Assembly: GCA_003220935.1 (NCBI GenBank)
Contig: QHTT01000062.1
Span: forward strand, 1-41,798
Length of the DNA stretch: 41,798 bases
Origin: Gemmatimonadota bacterium
GTDB lineage: Bacteria > Gemmatimonadota > Gemmatimonadetes > Gemmatimonadales > GWC2-71-9
Direction: 5' to 3'
The position numbers and the translations under genes were made by a program. Shown here in pieces: positions 24,893 through 32,756 of this stretch; positions within the stretch are counted from its first letter, which is position 1, and every line of letters begins with the position of its first letter. A model generated the notes under the pieces. That model searched no databases and was not told the origin of the DNA. It saw only the letters and a list, made by a program, of their open reading frames with translations.

Positions 24893-25741
24893 TCACCGTC
24901 TCAGCCTCTGCATTGGATTCAGTGCGTCCTGTAGCGCGTCCCCCAGCAGGGTACAGGCGACCACTACCAGCACCAGGGCAATGCCCGGCGCCGCGGCCAC
25001 CCATGGCGCATTCACGAGTGTATCTCTCCCCGATGCGATCATGTTGCCCCAGGACGGCGTGGGCGGCTGGACGCCAAGACCGAGGAACGACAGGCCGGCC
25101 TCGAGCATGATCGCGTTGCCGATCCCGAGCGCCGCGGCGACGATGACAGGCGTCAGCGCGTTGGGCAGGATGTGGCGCCACAGAATCCTGGCGCGCGAGA
25201 GCCCCAACGCGAGCGCCCCCTCGACGAACGGGCGCGCGGCGAGCGCACGGACCTCGCCCTGGACGAGGCGTGCGACCGACATCCAGCCGGTCACCCCGAG
25301 CACGAGGATGACGAGCGCCGCGCTCGGGCGCCACAGCGTCGCGAGCAACAGCAGCAGCACCACGCGGGGGAGAGCGAGCACGAAATCGGTGAATGCCAGC
25401 AGCACCGAGCGCACCGGTCCCCGCCAGTAGCCCGCGACCGCCCCCACGGCGAGGCCGATCGCGATCGCCAGCAGCACCGCGAGCGTGCCCACGCCGAGGG
25501 AAACCCGAGCGCCGTAGACGAGTCGCGTCCATACGTCGCGCCCGAACCGATCGGTGCCCAGCGGGTGGATCGCGCCGCGAGCGTCCGTGGCGAGTGGCGC
25601 GAGGAACCGCGTGGCGACGATGTCGGGTTGCGCCGCCGCGTCTCCGGTCGAGACGAGCGGCGCGGCGAGGGCCGCTGCGACGACCACGATCAGCACGCCG
25701 GCGCCGAAGATGGCGCGTCGGTCGCGCAGCAGCCGCTTCAC
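24893..25741 (-). CDS. Peptide/saccharide ABC transporter permease, DppC type
   Basis: A 282-residue inner-membrane permease of the oligopeptide type (OppC/DppC). It has a short N-terminal anchor (AIFGAGVLIVVVAAALAAPLV), the LGTDRFGRDVWTRLVYGARVSLGVG segment that is diagnostic for this family, and the EAA-type loop AALALGLSRARILWRHILPNALTPVIV, then GLSFLGLGVQPPTPSWGNM. GTG 25741 overlaps the end of the DppB-like gene, so the two permeases are co-translated. No ATPase gene is present in this window, so the energising subunits must be elsewhere. The stop lies two bases from that of the convergent hydrolase gene. Confidence 0.88.
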   Translation of the reverse strand: MKRLLRDRRAIFGAGVLIVVVAAALAAPLVSTGDAAAQPDIVATRFLAPLATDARGAIHPLGTDRFGRDVWTRLVYGARVSLGVGTLAVLLAIAIGLAVGAVAGYWRGPVRSVLLAFTDFVLALPRVVLLLLLATLWRPSAALVILVLGVTGWMSVARLVQGEVRALAARPFVEGALALGLSRARILWRHILPNALTPVIVAAALGIGNAIMLEAGLSFLGLGVQPPTPSWGNMIASGRDTLVNAPWVAAAPGIALVLVVVACTLLGDALQDALNPMQRLRR

Positions 25742-26712
25742 ATTGCCTCGGTCTGGTGGCGGATCCGCGGATCGATCCACCCCACCAGCGCGTCGGCGAC
25801 CAGGTTCCCGACCACCACCAGGATCGCGCTCACCGCCGTCGCCGCCATCACGACGGGGTAGTCGCGCGCCAGCACGGCCTCGACCAACCGGCGACCGACG
25901 CCGGGCCATGCGAACACGAACTCCACGAAGACGGCACCCGAGAACAGCGTGGGAACCGACAGGCCGAGCAGGACCACGACGGGGATGAGCGCGTTGCGCG
26001 CGACGTGGCGCTGCGCGACCCGAAACGGAGCGAGCCCCTTGGCCAGCGCGGTCCTCACGAACGGCTGACCCACGACGTCGAGCATCGCGCCACGCACGAA
26101 GCGCGCGGCGCCGCCAATGCCGATCAGCGTGAGAGTGGTGAGCGGCAAGACGAGGTGGCGCAGCCGGTCGGCGAGCCATGCCCCGCCCGAGAGGAAGTCG
26201 CTGTCGAGCCCCGCGCGACCGAAGGCGGGGAGCGCGCGAGCCCAGTAGGTGAATACCATGACCAACATCAGGCCCAGCCAGTAGCCGGGAACGGCGAACA
26301 GGGTGACGGTCGCGACGGAAAGCGCCGTGTCGACGCGGCGATGCGCGGTCGCCTGGACCGCGCCCACGGCTACGCCGAGCAGGTAGCTCAGCAGCAGCGA
26401 CAGGCCGACCAGCTCGAGCGTGGCCGGCACTGCTTCGGCGAGCAGCGCGAGCACCGGCCGCCCGGTCGCGATGCTGGTGCCCCATTCCCCGCGGGCGAAG
26501 CGGCCCAGCCAGGCGCCATACTGCACCGCGAGGGGGCGGTCGAGCTCCAGCACACGGCGCTGAGCGGCGATCTGCGCCGGCGTGGCGGCCGGGCCGACCA
26601 GTAGCGCCACGGGATCGCCTGGGGCGAGGCGAAGCAGGAAAAAGGTCAAGGTCACGACGCCGGCTACAACGGCGAGGCCCGTGCTGGCGCGGCGTGCGAG
26701 TCCGGCGAGCAT
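25738..26712 (-). CDS. Peptide/saccharide ABC transporter permease, DppB type
   Basis: A 324-residue inner-membrane permease of the OppB/DppB type. Landmarks are TLTFFLLRLAPGDPVALLVGP at the N-terminus, the RVLELDRPLAVQYGAWLGRFARGEWGTS segment, several transmembrane helices, the EAA-like loop TALAKGLAPFRVAQRHVARNALIPV, and the ending FVEFVFAWPGVGRRLVEAVLARDYPVV. ATG 26712 starts the family-like sequence; the longer open frame upstream is antisense to the binding-protein gene. It diverges from the solute-binding protein gene with only 45 bases between them, so both promoters must overlap. Confidence 0.88.
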   Translation of the reverse strand: MLAGLARRASTGLAVVAGVVTLTFFLLRLAPGDPVALLVGPAATPAQIAAQRRVLELDRPLAVQYGAWLGRFARGEWGTSIATGRPVLALLAEAVPATLELVGLSLLLSYLLGVAVGAVQATAHRRVDTALSVATVTLFAVPGYWLGLMLVMVFTYWARALPAFGRAGLDSDFLSGGAWLADRLRHLVLPLTTLTLIGIGGAARFVRGAMLDVVGQPFVRTALAKGLAPFRVAQRHVARNALIPVVVLLGLSVPTLFSGAVFVEFVFAWPGVGRRLVEAVLARDYPVVMAATAVSAILVVVGNLVADALVGWIDPRIRHQTEAM

Positions 26713-26745
26713 GCGCCGAATCTCGCGCGCCCCTGCCGCGGCCGC

Positions 26746-26751
26746 TAGAAT
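26746..26751 (+). promoter_or_regulatory. Candidate -10 box for a leaderless message
   Basis: TAGAAT ends six bases before GTG 26758, the start of the solute-binding protein. No Shine-Dalgarno is seen, so transcription probably starts at or near the start codon. Similar TAnnnT boxes precede the starts at 461 and 521. Confidence 0.4.
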
Positions 26752-26757
26752 GCGGGC

Positions 26758-28194
26758 GTGCTGCGGCCGATGAGGCGGGTGCTGCTCGCCGGGGCGACGC
26801 TGGCGTGCGGGGTGAGCCCCGCGCGTCGCGGGCGCACAGTCATCTATGCCTCCGGCGCCGATCTCCAGAGCGTGAACCCGCTCTTCACGACGCACCCGCT
26901 CGCGAAGCAGGTGCAGCGCTACGTGCTGCTCACCACCCTCGCGCGCTACGATTCGGCCCTCGTCCCCCAACCGTACCTTGCGCGCCGCTGGACGTGGTCG
27001 GCCGAGCGTACGACGCTCACGTTCCGGTTGCAGCCCGGTGTGAGGTGGCACGACGGGGTCGCCACGACGGCGCGCGACGTCGTCTGGACGCTTAACACCG
27101 CCTGCGACTCGGTCACCGGATATCCGCGGCTCAGCGATCTGGCTAACGTCGTGTCCGCGAACGACGCCGACGACTCGACGGTGATCGTGCGGTTCAGCCG
27201 GCCCGAACGGGAGCTGCCCGATGTCTTCACCGACCTCGCCGTCCTGCCGGCCCATCTGCTGGACTCGATTCCACGCACGCGGCTGCGCCAGGCGGAGTGG
27301 AACGCGCACCCGGTGGGAAACGGCCCCTTTCGCTTCGTCACGCACGAGTCGAACCGGCGCTGGGTGTTCGCGGCGAATCCGACCTTTCCGCCGGCGCTTG
27401 GCGGCCCTCCCCAGCTGGCGCGCTTCATCGTGGTCGTCGTGGACGAGCCCACCACCAAGCTCGCCGCGCTCACGGTGGGCGAGATCGACTTCGCCGGGAT
27501 CCAGCCGGCGCACGCGGCCTTCGTGCGTAGGAACCCCGACCTGGCGGTGCTCGACTACCCTCTCATCTATCCGTACGGCATCGTCTTCAACACGCGGCGC
27601 CCGCCGTTCGACGACGCGCGGGTCCGGCGGGCCGTGGCGCTGGCGCTCGATCGCCGGGAGATCGTGGACGGGTATCTCTATGGCTTCGGCACGGTCGCCG
27701 ACGGCCCCGTGCCGCCGGACGTGCCCGGCTACGTGCCCGGACGCCCGATCCTGACTGATCCCGACTCGGCGCGCCGCCTACTCGGCGGCCGAACGATCGC
27801 CTTCGAGCTGCTCACGGTCGGGAGCGGCGAAGCGCCGCTCGAGCAGATGATTCAGGCGCGCCTAGCGGGCGTCGGGGTGCGCGCCTCGATCCGCCAGCTC
27901 GAGCTGAGCGCGTTCCTCGACCGCGTGAACCCGCGGCGCCACGACTTCGACGCCGCCGTGGTCGGCACGGCCGGTGATCCGGGATTGGGGTATTTGAGCC
28001 AGCTCGCGGATCTTGCGGGCCTGCGCGCCCCGGCCGACCCCGCCACGGCCCAGCGCCTGTTTCGCGATTCGCTCCCCATCGCCTTCCTTTATCATGCGCG
28101 GGGTGTGCAGGGGATGAACCGCCGCGTGCAGGGAGTGCGGATGGACGTGCGGGGAGAGCTGCCGGCCGTCACCCAGTGGCGCATCGGGCCGTGA
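26758..28194 (+). CDS. ABC transporter solute-binding protein, family 5
   Basis: A 478-residue extracytoplasmic binding protein of the SBP_bac_5 family (DppA/OppA type). The N-terminus MRRVLLAGATLACG suggests a signal peptide, possibly lipoprotein type at Cys, though the box (TLAC) is weak. Family sequence follows: SVNPLFTTHPLAKQVQRYVLLTTLARYD, LTFRLQPGVRWHDGVATTARDVVWTL near residue 80-105, NAHPVGNGPFRFV near 182, and FNTRRPPFDDARVRRAVALALDRREIV near 278. GTG 26758 or ATG 26770 could be the start. It serves the divergent permeases. The neighbouring mannosidase, sugar kinase and heparinase-like genes suggest that the ligand is an oligosaccharide or glycopeptide rather than a plain peptide. 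Confidence 0.88.
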   Translation: MLRPMRRVLLAGATLACGVSPARRGRTVIYASGADLQSVNPLFTTHPLAKQVQRYVLLTTLARYDSALVPQPYLARRWTWSAERTTLTFRLQPGVRWHDGVATTARDVVWTLNTACDSVTGYPRLSDLANVVSANDADDSTVIVRFSRPERELPDVFTDLAVLPAHLLDSIPRTRLRQAEWNAHPVGNGPFRFVTHESNRRWVFAANPTFPPALGGPPQLARFIVVVVDEPTTKLAALTVGEIDFAGIQPAHAAFVRRNPDLAVLDYPLIYPYGIVFNTRRPPFDDARVRRAVALALDRREIVDGYLYGFGTVADGPVPPDVPGYVPGRPILTDPDSARRLLGGRTIAFELLTVGSGEAPLEQMIQARLAGVGVRASIRQLELSAFLDRVNPRRHDFDAAVVGTAGDPGLGYLSQLADLAGLRAPADPATAQRLFRDSLPIAFLYHARGVQGMNRRVQGVRMDVRGELPAVTQWRIGP

Positions 28195-29204
28195 GGCGGC
28201 GCGAGCTGCCCATTGAGTTCCGGGCGACGGCGCCAGCGCGGCTCGACTTCGCAGGCGGCTGGACCGACGTGCCGCCGTTCTCCACGCGCGAAGGGGGCGT
28301 CGTGGTGAACGGATGCATCGAACTCTCGGCGCACGTCGAGCTGAAGCTCGGCGGCAGCTTGATCCGGCTCGTGGCGGAGGACCTCGGCCAGGAGCTCGAG
28401 TGCGCCGACTCGCGCGGGCTCGTCCTCGACGGGCGCCTCGACCTGATCAAGGCGGCGCTGCGCATGTTTCCCGTGCAGAGCGGCTGTACCCTCACCACGC
28501 GATCCGAGGCGCCCCCCGGGTCGGGGCTCGGCAGCTCGGGCGCGCTCGATGTGGCGCTTGTGGCGGCGCTCACCTGTGCGCGCGGTGAGCGGCTGGCCGA
28601 GCGGGAGATCGCCGAGCAAGGCTGGTACCTCGAGACCGTCGAGGCAAAGATTCCCGGCGGCAAGCAGGACCAGTTCGCCGCAGCGCTGGGTGGGTTTCAG
28701 CGCCTCAGCTTCCACGATCCGGACGTCGGGATCGAGCCGATCACCCTCGACCCGGTGTTCGCCGCCGCGCTCGAGCGCCAGACCGTCCTGTGCTACACCG
28801 GCCGCTCGCGCGTCTCGGGCGCCACGATCGCGCGCGTGATGGCGGCGTACGAGCGCGGTGACCGGCAGGTAACGGGCGCATTGCGGGCCATGCGGGACCT
28901 GGCGGAAGCGATGGCGCAAGCGCTGCGCGCGTCCGACCTGGGGCGCGCGGGAGCACTGTTGTGGGAGAACTGGCGACACCAGCAAGCGCTCGACTCCGAG
29001 ATGTGCACGCCCGAGATGGCGCGGCTCGAGCGCGCGCTCGCGAACGCGGGTGCGCTCGGCGGCAAAGCGGCCGGCGCGGGAGCCGGGGGGGCGATGTTCT
29101 TCATTACCAGCGAGGACGCGCGGCCCGCGATCACCGCGGCGCGGGACGCAGGAGCCACCGTGCTTCCCCTGCGCTGGGCCACGGCCGGCGTGCGCGCATG
29201 GTGA
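28191..29204 (+). CDS. GHMP-family sugar kinase (heptose/fucose kinase-like)
   Basis: A 337-residue cytoplasmic kinase of the GHMP superfamily. The N-terminus RATAPARLDFAGGWTDVPPFS is the substrate-loop signature seen in D-glycero-D-manno-heptose 7-phosphate kinase (HddA) and L-fucokinase proteins; APPGSGLGSSGALDVAL near residue 107 is the ATP-binding GHMP motif; IPGGKQDQFAAALGG near 155 is typical of the HddA group; and GGKAAGAGAGGAMFF near 290 is the third motif. GTG 28191 overlaps the stop of the binding-protein gene (GTGA), so it was preferred over the upstream GTG at 28176. It probably phosphorylates a monosaccharide freed from the imported glycan; which sugar cannot be decided. Confidence 0.82.
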   Translation: MRRRELPIEFRATAPARLDFAGGWTDVPPFSTREGGVVVNGCIELSAHVELKLGGSLIRLVAEDLGQELECADSRGLVLDGRLDLIKAALRMFPVQSGCTLTTRSEAPPGSGLGSSGALDVALVAALTCARGERLAEREIAEQGWYLETVEAKIPGGKQDQFAAALGGFQRLSFHDPDVGIEPITLDPVFAAALERQTVLCYTGRSRVSGATIARVMAAYERGDRQVTGALRAMRDLAEAMAQALRASDLGRAGALLWENWRHQQALDSEMCTPEMARLERALANAGALGGKAAGAGAGGAMFFITSEDARPAITAARDAGATVLPLRWATAGVRAW

Positions 29205-31885
29205 CAGCGGAAGCGGTGGCGGCCCGAAGGGCGGAGATCGCGCAGGCGCCGGATCTCACGGCGCTGCTCGCGCGCCTCACCGAGCGGGCCGCGCCGCTGC
29301 TCGAGCGCCGGCCGATTGTACCGCCGCTCAAAGCCTTGCTCTCGAGCGACGGCGGAATCTGCCCCGACGACGGCACGGCGCTCCTGTTCGATCCCTGGAG
29401 CCCAAACCAGCACCATTGCTCGCGCTGCGGCAAGACGTGGGCCGGCGAGCGGCACGACCGGCACTGGGCGCGGTTCCAGCACCTCTGGCTGGCGGAGCGC
29501 GCCGCCCACCTCGCGGCGCTGCAGGCATTGGGGGGAAGCGACGCAGCGGGGGTGCGGGCGGCCGAGATCCTCCGGGCTTACGCCCGGAGCTATTGGCAAT
29601 ATCCCAATCGTGACAACGTGCTGGGTCCGAGCCGGCTGTTCTTCTCGACCTATCTCGAATCGATCTGGATTCTGAACTATCTGGCGGCCGCGATGCTGCT
29701 GCGGGAGTCAGGTCATCTGGACGAGGCGACGAGCCGGGGCGTGGGGCAGGTGGCGGATGAAGCGGCCAATCTCATCGGCGAATTCGACGAGGGATTCTCC
29801 AACCGCCAGACGTGGAACGACGCCGCACTGGCCGCGATCGCCGTGTGGTTCGAGGACGACGATCTCGCGAAACGCGCCATTGAAGGGGAGACGGGGTTGC
29901 TCGCGCACCTGATGCGCGGCTTCGGGCGGGACGGCATGTGGTACGAGGGAGAGAACTACCACCTGTTCGCGCTGCGCGGGCTGTTGACCGGCGCCGCGTG
30001 GGCGCGCGCGGCGGGCGTCGACTTAGGCGCGGAGCCCGCGCTGGCGGCGCGCGTGCGGGCGGCGCTGCTCGCGCCCGCGCTCACCGCACTCCCGGATCTC
30101 ACTTTCCCGGCGAGAAAGGATTCGCGGTTCGGGGTCTCGCTCGCGCAACCGATGTATCTCGAACTGTGGGAGATCGGGCTCGCGACATGCGGGATGCGGG
30201 ATGCGGGAACCGGGATGCGGGACGTCGCGAGCTGGCTGCAGGCGCTCTACCGCGTCCCGGGCGTCGTCCCAGAAGTGTTCGATTCGTATCTACACGATGC
30301 TCCCGTCGAACGCATCCCGCATCCCGCATCCCGGATCTCGCTGTCGTGGTGGTCCCTCTTAGAGATGCTGCCGGAGCTTCCGTCCGACGCGCCGCCCTGG
30401 GTCCCCGGCAGCGCGCTGCTCGATTCGCAAGGCCTTGCGGTGCTGCGTGCGGGGGAGCGCTACGTGAGCCTGGAGTGCGGCCCACTCGGCGGCGGGCACG
30501 GGCACCCTGACCGGCTGCATCTGACGCTCCACGCTGACGGTGTGCACTGGCTCCCCGACGTCGGCACCGGGTCGTACGTGGCGCGTGATCTCCTGTGGTA
30601 CCGCTCTACCCTGGCACACAACGCGCCGCGGCTGGACGGTGCGTCCCGCGGGGGGAACGCCATGTGTGAGACCTTCGACGCGCCGGGCGACTGGGGCTGG
30701 ACGCGCGGCCGCAACGGCGATGTCACCCGCACAGTGGTGGCCGGCCCAGCGTACCTGCTCGACATCGTCGAGCTGGCGAGTCGCGAGGAGCTGCAGGATG
30801 AGTTCACGTCGCGCGCCCAGCGCTTCGCTCCCGAGACGAAGGGACCGATAACCCTCGAGCTGGCAGCCGATAGCCGACCGCTGACGGCGCTCTTTCTGCT
30901 TGAAGGAGAGCTGCTCCGCGCCGAAGGACCGGGGTTGCCGGGGAGCGGCACGCGCGCACCGTTCTACCTGCTGCGCGCGCGAGGGCGCAGCGTCCGGTTC
31001 GTGACGGTGCTCGAGCCGATCGGCGCAGCCGCGTTCGTGCGCGGTGTAGGGGTGAAAGGCAGCGTCATCGAGGTCGAAACGACAAGCGGGGTGGACCGCC
31101 ACTCGCCGTCCCCTCTGGGCTGGGAGGTCACCGCTCCTGCGAGGCGCGTACGACTCAGCGGCGCGCGGGATCCCGAGCCTCCGTTTCAACCACTGATCGA
31201 GCTCGATCTCCCCCAACCGGCGGTTGGCGCGGCGTTGCGCGTCGATCGGCCTCCTGCGCTTGACGGCACGGGCGACGGGTTCGATACCAGCGAGCCGCTG
31301 CGGCTCGAGCTCGAGGACCAGTATCGCCGCAGCGAGGAACCGTACTCCGGGCCCGAGGACTTTTCCGCGACCGCTCACGTCGGGTGGGACGACGAGGCGC
31401 TTTACCTGGCGGTCGAGGTGACGAAGCCCGACTTGTGCTTCCGCGCTGCCGCAGCCCCACCGCTGCGGCTCGACAACGAGCCGGACGACATCCACTCGGA
31501 CGGCGTCCAGCTCTACCTCCGCGACTTGGAAGGCGGCGACGTCTCCGGTTTTCTGGTCGTGCCCGAGGTGGAAGGTGGGCGGCTAGACGGGGGCGGCGTG
31601 CGGGTGCGCGGCGCGGGAGAATCGCCGGGAGCGCCCAGGTCGGTCCACGGCGCCTGGCGGCGCACCGAGCAGGGCTATCGCATCACCCTCGCCGTCGCCT
31701 GGCCGGAATGGCAGCGCGCCCACGTCGGCGGCCAGGTCGGCTTCGACCTTATCATTAACGAGATGCTCCCCGGCCGCGAGCGGCGCGCGGGACAGCTCGT
31801 CTGGAGCGGCGGTAACGGCTGGGTGTGGTTGCGGGGCGACAGACAGGATCCCGCACGGCTGGGGATATTGGAGCTAGTGGGATGA
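29198..31885 (+). CDS. Heparinase II/III-family protein with C-terminal CBM9-like domain
   Basis: An 895-residue protein starting ATG 29198, overlapping the kinase stop by seven bases. Residues 1-350 form an alpha/alpha-toroid domain: YWQYPNRDNVLGPSRLFFSTYLESIWIL, FDEGFSNRQTWNDAALAAIAVWF and GRDGMWYEGENYHLFALRG (Tyr and His candidates for catalysis) match heparinase II/III-type lyases. A heparinase II/III beta domain follows (CGPLGGGHGHPDRLHLTLHADG, LAHNAPRLDG). Residues about 700-895 resemble a CBM9-like/DUF1083 module (HVGWDDEALYLAVEVTK). An early CPDDG...CSRCGKTW cluster may bind zinc. No signal peptide is visible, so it may act in the cytoplasm on uronic-acid-containing oligosaccharides. 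In-frame repeat arms lie near residues 331-342 and 372-379. Confidence 0.82.
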   Translation: MVTAEAVAARRAEIAQAPDLTALLARLTERAAPLLERRPIVPPLKALLSSDGGICPDDGTALLFDPWSPNQHHCSRCGKTWAGERHDRHWARFQHLWLAERAAHLAALQALGGSDAAGVRAAEILRAYARSYWQYPNRDNVLGPSRLFFSTYLESIWILNYLAAAMLLRESGHLDEATSRGVGQVADEAANLIGEFDEGFSNRQTWNDAALAAIAVWFEDDDLAKRAIEGETGLLAHLMRGFGRDGMWYEGENYHLFALRGLLTGAAWARAAGVDLGAEPALAARVRAALLAPALTALPDLTFPARKDSRFGVSLAQPMYLELWEIGLATCGMRDAGTGMRDVASWLQALYRVPGVVPEVFDSYLHDAPVERIPHPASRISLSWWSLLEMLPELPSDAPPWVPGSALLDSQGLAVLRAGERYVSLECGPLGGGHGHPDRLHLTLHADGVHWLPDVGTGSYVARDLLWYRSTLAHNAPRLDGASRGGNAMCETFDAPGDWGWTRGRNGDVTRTVVAGPAYLLDIVELASREELQDEFTSRAQRFAPETKGPITLELAADSRPLTALFLLEGELLRAEGPGLPGSGTRAPFYLLRARGRSVRFVTVLEPIGAAAFVRGVGVKGSVIEVETTSGVDRHSPSPLGWEVTAPARRVRLSGARDPEPPFQPLIELDLPQPAVGAALRVDRPPALDGTGDGFDTSEPLRLELEDQYRRSEEPYSGPEDFSATAHVGWDDEALYLAVEVTKPDLCFRAAAAPPLRLDNEPDDIHSDGVQLYLRDLEGGDVSGFLVVPEVEGGRLDGGGVRVRGAGESPGAPRSVHGAWRRTEQGYRITLAVAWPEWQRAHVGGQVGFDLIINEMLPGRERRAGQLVWSGGNGWVWLRGDRQDPARLGILELVG
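30188..30337. repeat. Inverted GCGGGAT-repeat arms inside the heparinase-type gene
   Basis: The left arm, 30188-30222, iterates GCGGGAT on the plus strand (read as MRDAGTGMRD). The right arm, 30311-30337, iterates ATCCCGC (read as IPHPASRIS). The arms are complementary and about 90 bases apart, and both keep the reading frame. The spacing and units match the intergenic element at 31888-31992. Confidence 0.75.
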
Positions 31886-31887
31886 TG

Positions 31888-31992
31888 CGAACGCGGAAGT
31901 CGGAACGCGGAACGCGGAACGTCAGGGTGAGGGCCGCGCGGCGAACGACCCATCACTGCTGTTCCGCCTTCCGCGTTCCGCGTTCCGCGTTT
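31888..31992. repeat. Large inverted repeat of GCGGAAC units between two genes
   Basis: The left arm at 31888-31920 iterates GCGGAAC and the right arm at 31961-31992 iterates GTTCCGC, with some 40 bases between. The arms could pair over about 30 bases. It fills the gap between the heparinase-type gene and trmJ and may act as a transcription terminator, though no T-run follows. Confidence 0.8.
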
Positions 31993-32006
31993 GGTTCTTC
32001 CCGCTC

Positions 32007-32756
32007 ATGAGCGTCGTGGTGGTTCTACACGAGCCCCAAGACCTCGTCAACATCGCGCACGTAGTGCGGGCGCTGAAGAACTTCGGCTTTCGGGACCTGC
32101 GCCTCGTCAATCCGCGCGAGTACGATGCCTACCGGGTCGAGGGAATCGCGCACCAGACGCAGGACGTCCTGGCGCGCGTAGCGCGCTACGATCGGCTCGA
32201 GCGAGCGCTCGCCGACTGTGTGCACGTGGTCGGGTTCACCGCGCGGGAGCGGAGCGCGAAGCGCAACCCCCAGCGCCCGCGCCAGGCGGCGGCCGAGATC
32301 GTCGCGCAGGCTGAGGCGGGGCTCGTGGCGTTGCTGTTCGGACGCGAGGACAAGGGGCTGCCGAACGACGCGCTCGACCTGTGCCACCGCGTCGTCACCA
32401 TTCCGACCAATCCCGCGTACGCCTCGCTGCAGCTCGGGCACGCGGTGGTCCTCATGCTGTACGAGCTGGCGCTGGCGCGCGGCGACGACGCCCGCCCGTT
32501 CAAGGCGCCGCGCCGCGAGGCGCCCCCGGCGGCCACGGAGGAGCTGGAGCGGCTGTTCGCCGACGTCGAGGCGGCCCTCCGGGTGATCAAGTTCTTTAAG
32601 ACGCGCCAAGTCGAAGGCGTGATGCGGACGGTGCGGGAAATCATCCACCGCACCCCGCTCGACCAGCGCGAGGCGAAGCTGCTGCGCGCGATGGCCATCG
32701 AGGTGGTGAAATACGGTGAGCGACTGGCGCGTTCCGGGATTCACGTCGACCGGTAG
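32007..32756 (+). CDS. trmJ: tRNA (cytidine/uridine-2'-O-)-methyltransferase TrmJ
   Basis: A 249-residue SPOUT methyltransferase. The N-terminus VVVVLHEPQDLVNIAHVVRALKNFGFRDLRLVNP is the TrmH-family motif 1, and the knot is formed by LLFGREDKGLPNDALDLCHRVVTIPTNPAYASLQLGHAVVLMLYEL near residues 110-155 (motifs 2 and 3, with the AdoMet-binding loop and SLQLGHAV). The C-terminal helical extension EELERLFADVEAALRVIKFFKTRQVEGVMRTVREIIHR is characteristic of TrmJ, which methylates the 2'-O of position 32 in tRNA. No ribosome site is obvious before ATG 32007. The 3' end overlaps the aminotransferase start by about 40 bases. Confidence 0.85.
   Translation: MSVVVVLHEPQDLVNIAHVVRALKNFGFRDLRLVNPREYDAYRVEGIAHQTQDVLARVARYDRLERALADCVHVVGFTARERSAKRNPQRPRQAAAEIVAQAEAGLVALLFGREDKGLPNDALDLCHRVVTIPTNPAYASLQLGHAVVLMLYELALARGDDARPFKAPRREAPPAATEELERLFADVEAALRVIKFFKTRQVEGVMRTVREIIHRTPLDQREAKLLRAMAIEVVKYGERLARSGIHVDR

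Noticed and set aside
24893-26712. Complete Opp/Dpp transporter operon
   Set aside because: Only permeases and a binding protein are present; no ATPase gene with Walker motifs was found nearby.
31888-31992. Possible insertion sequence or MITE ends
   Set aside because: The arms are internally periodic, there is no transposase, and no target-site duplication could be made out.
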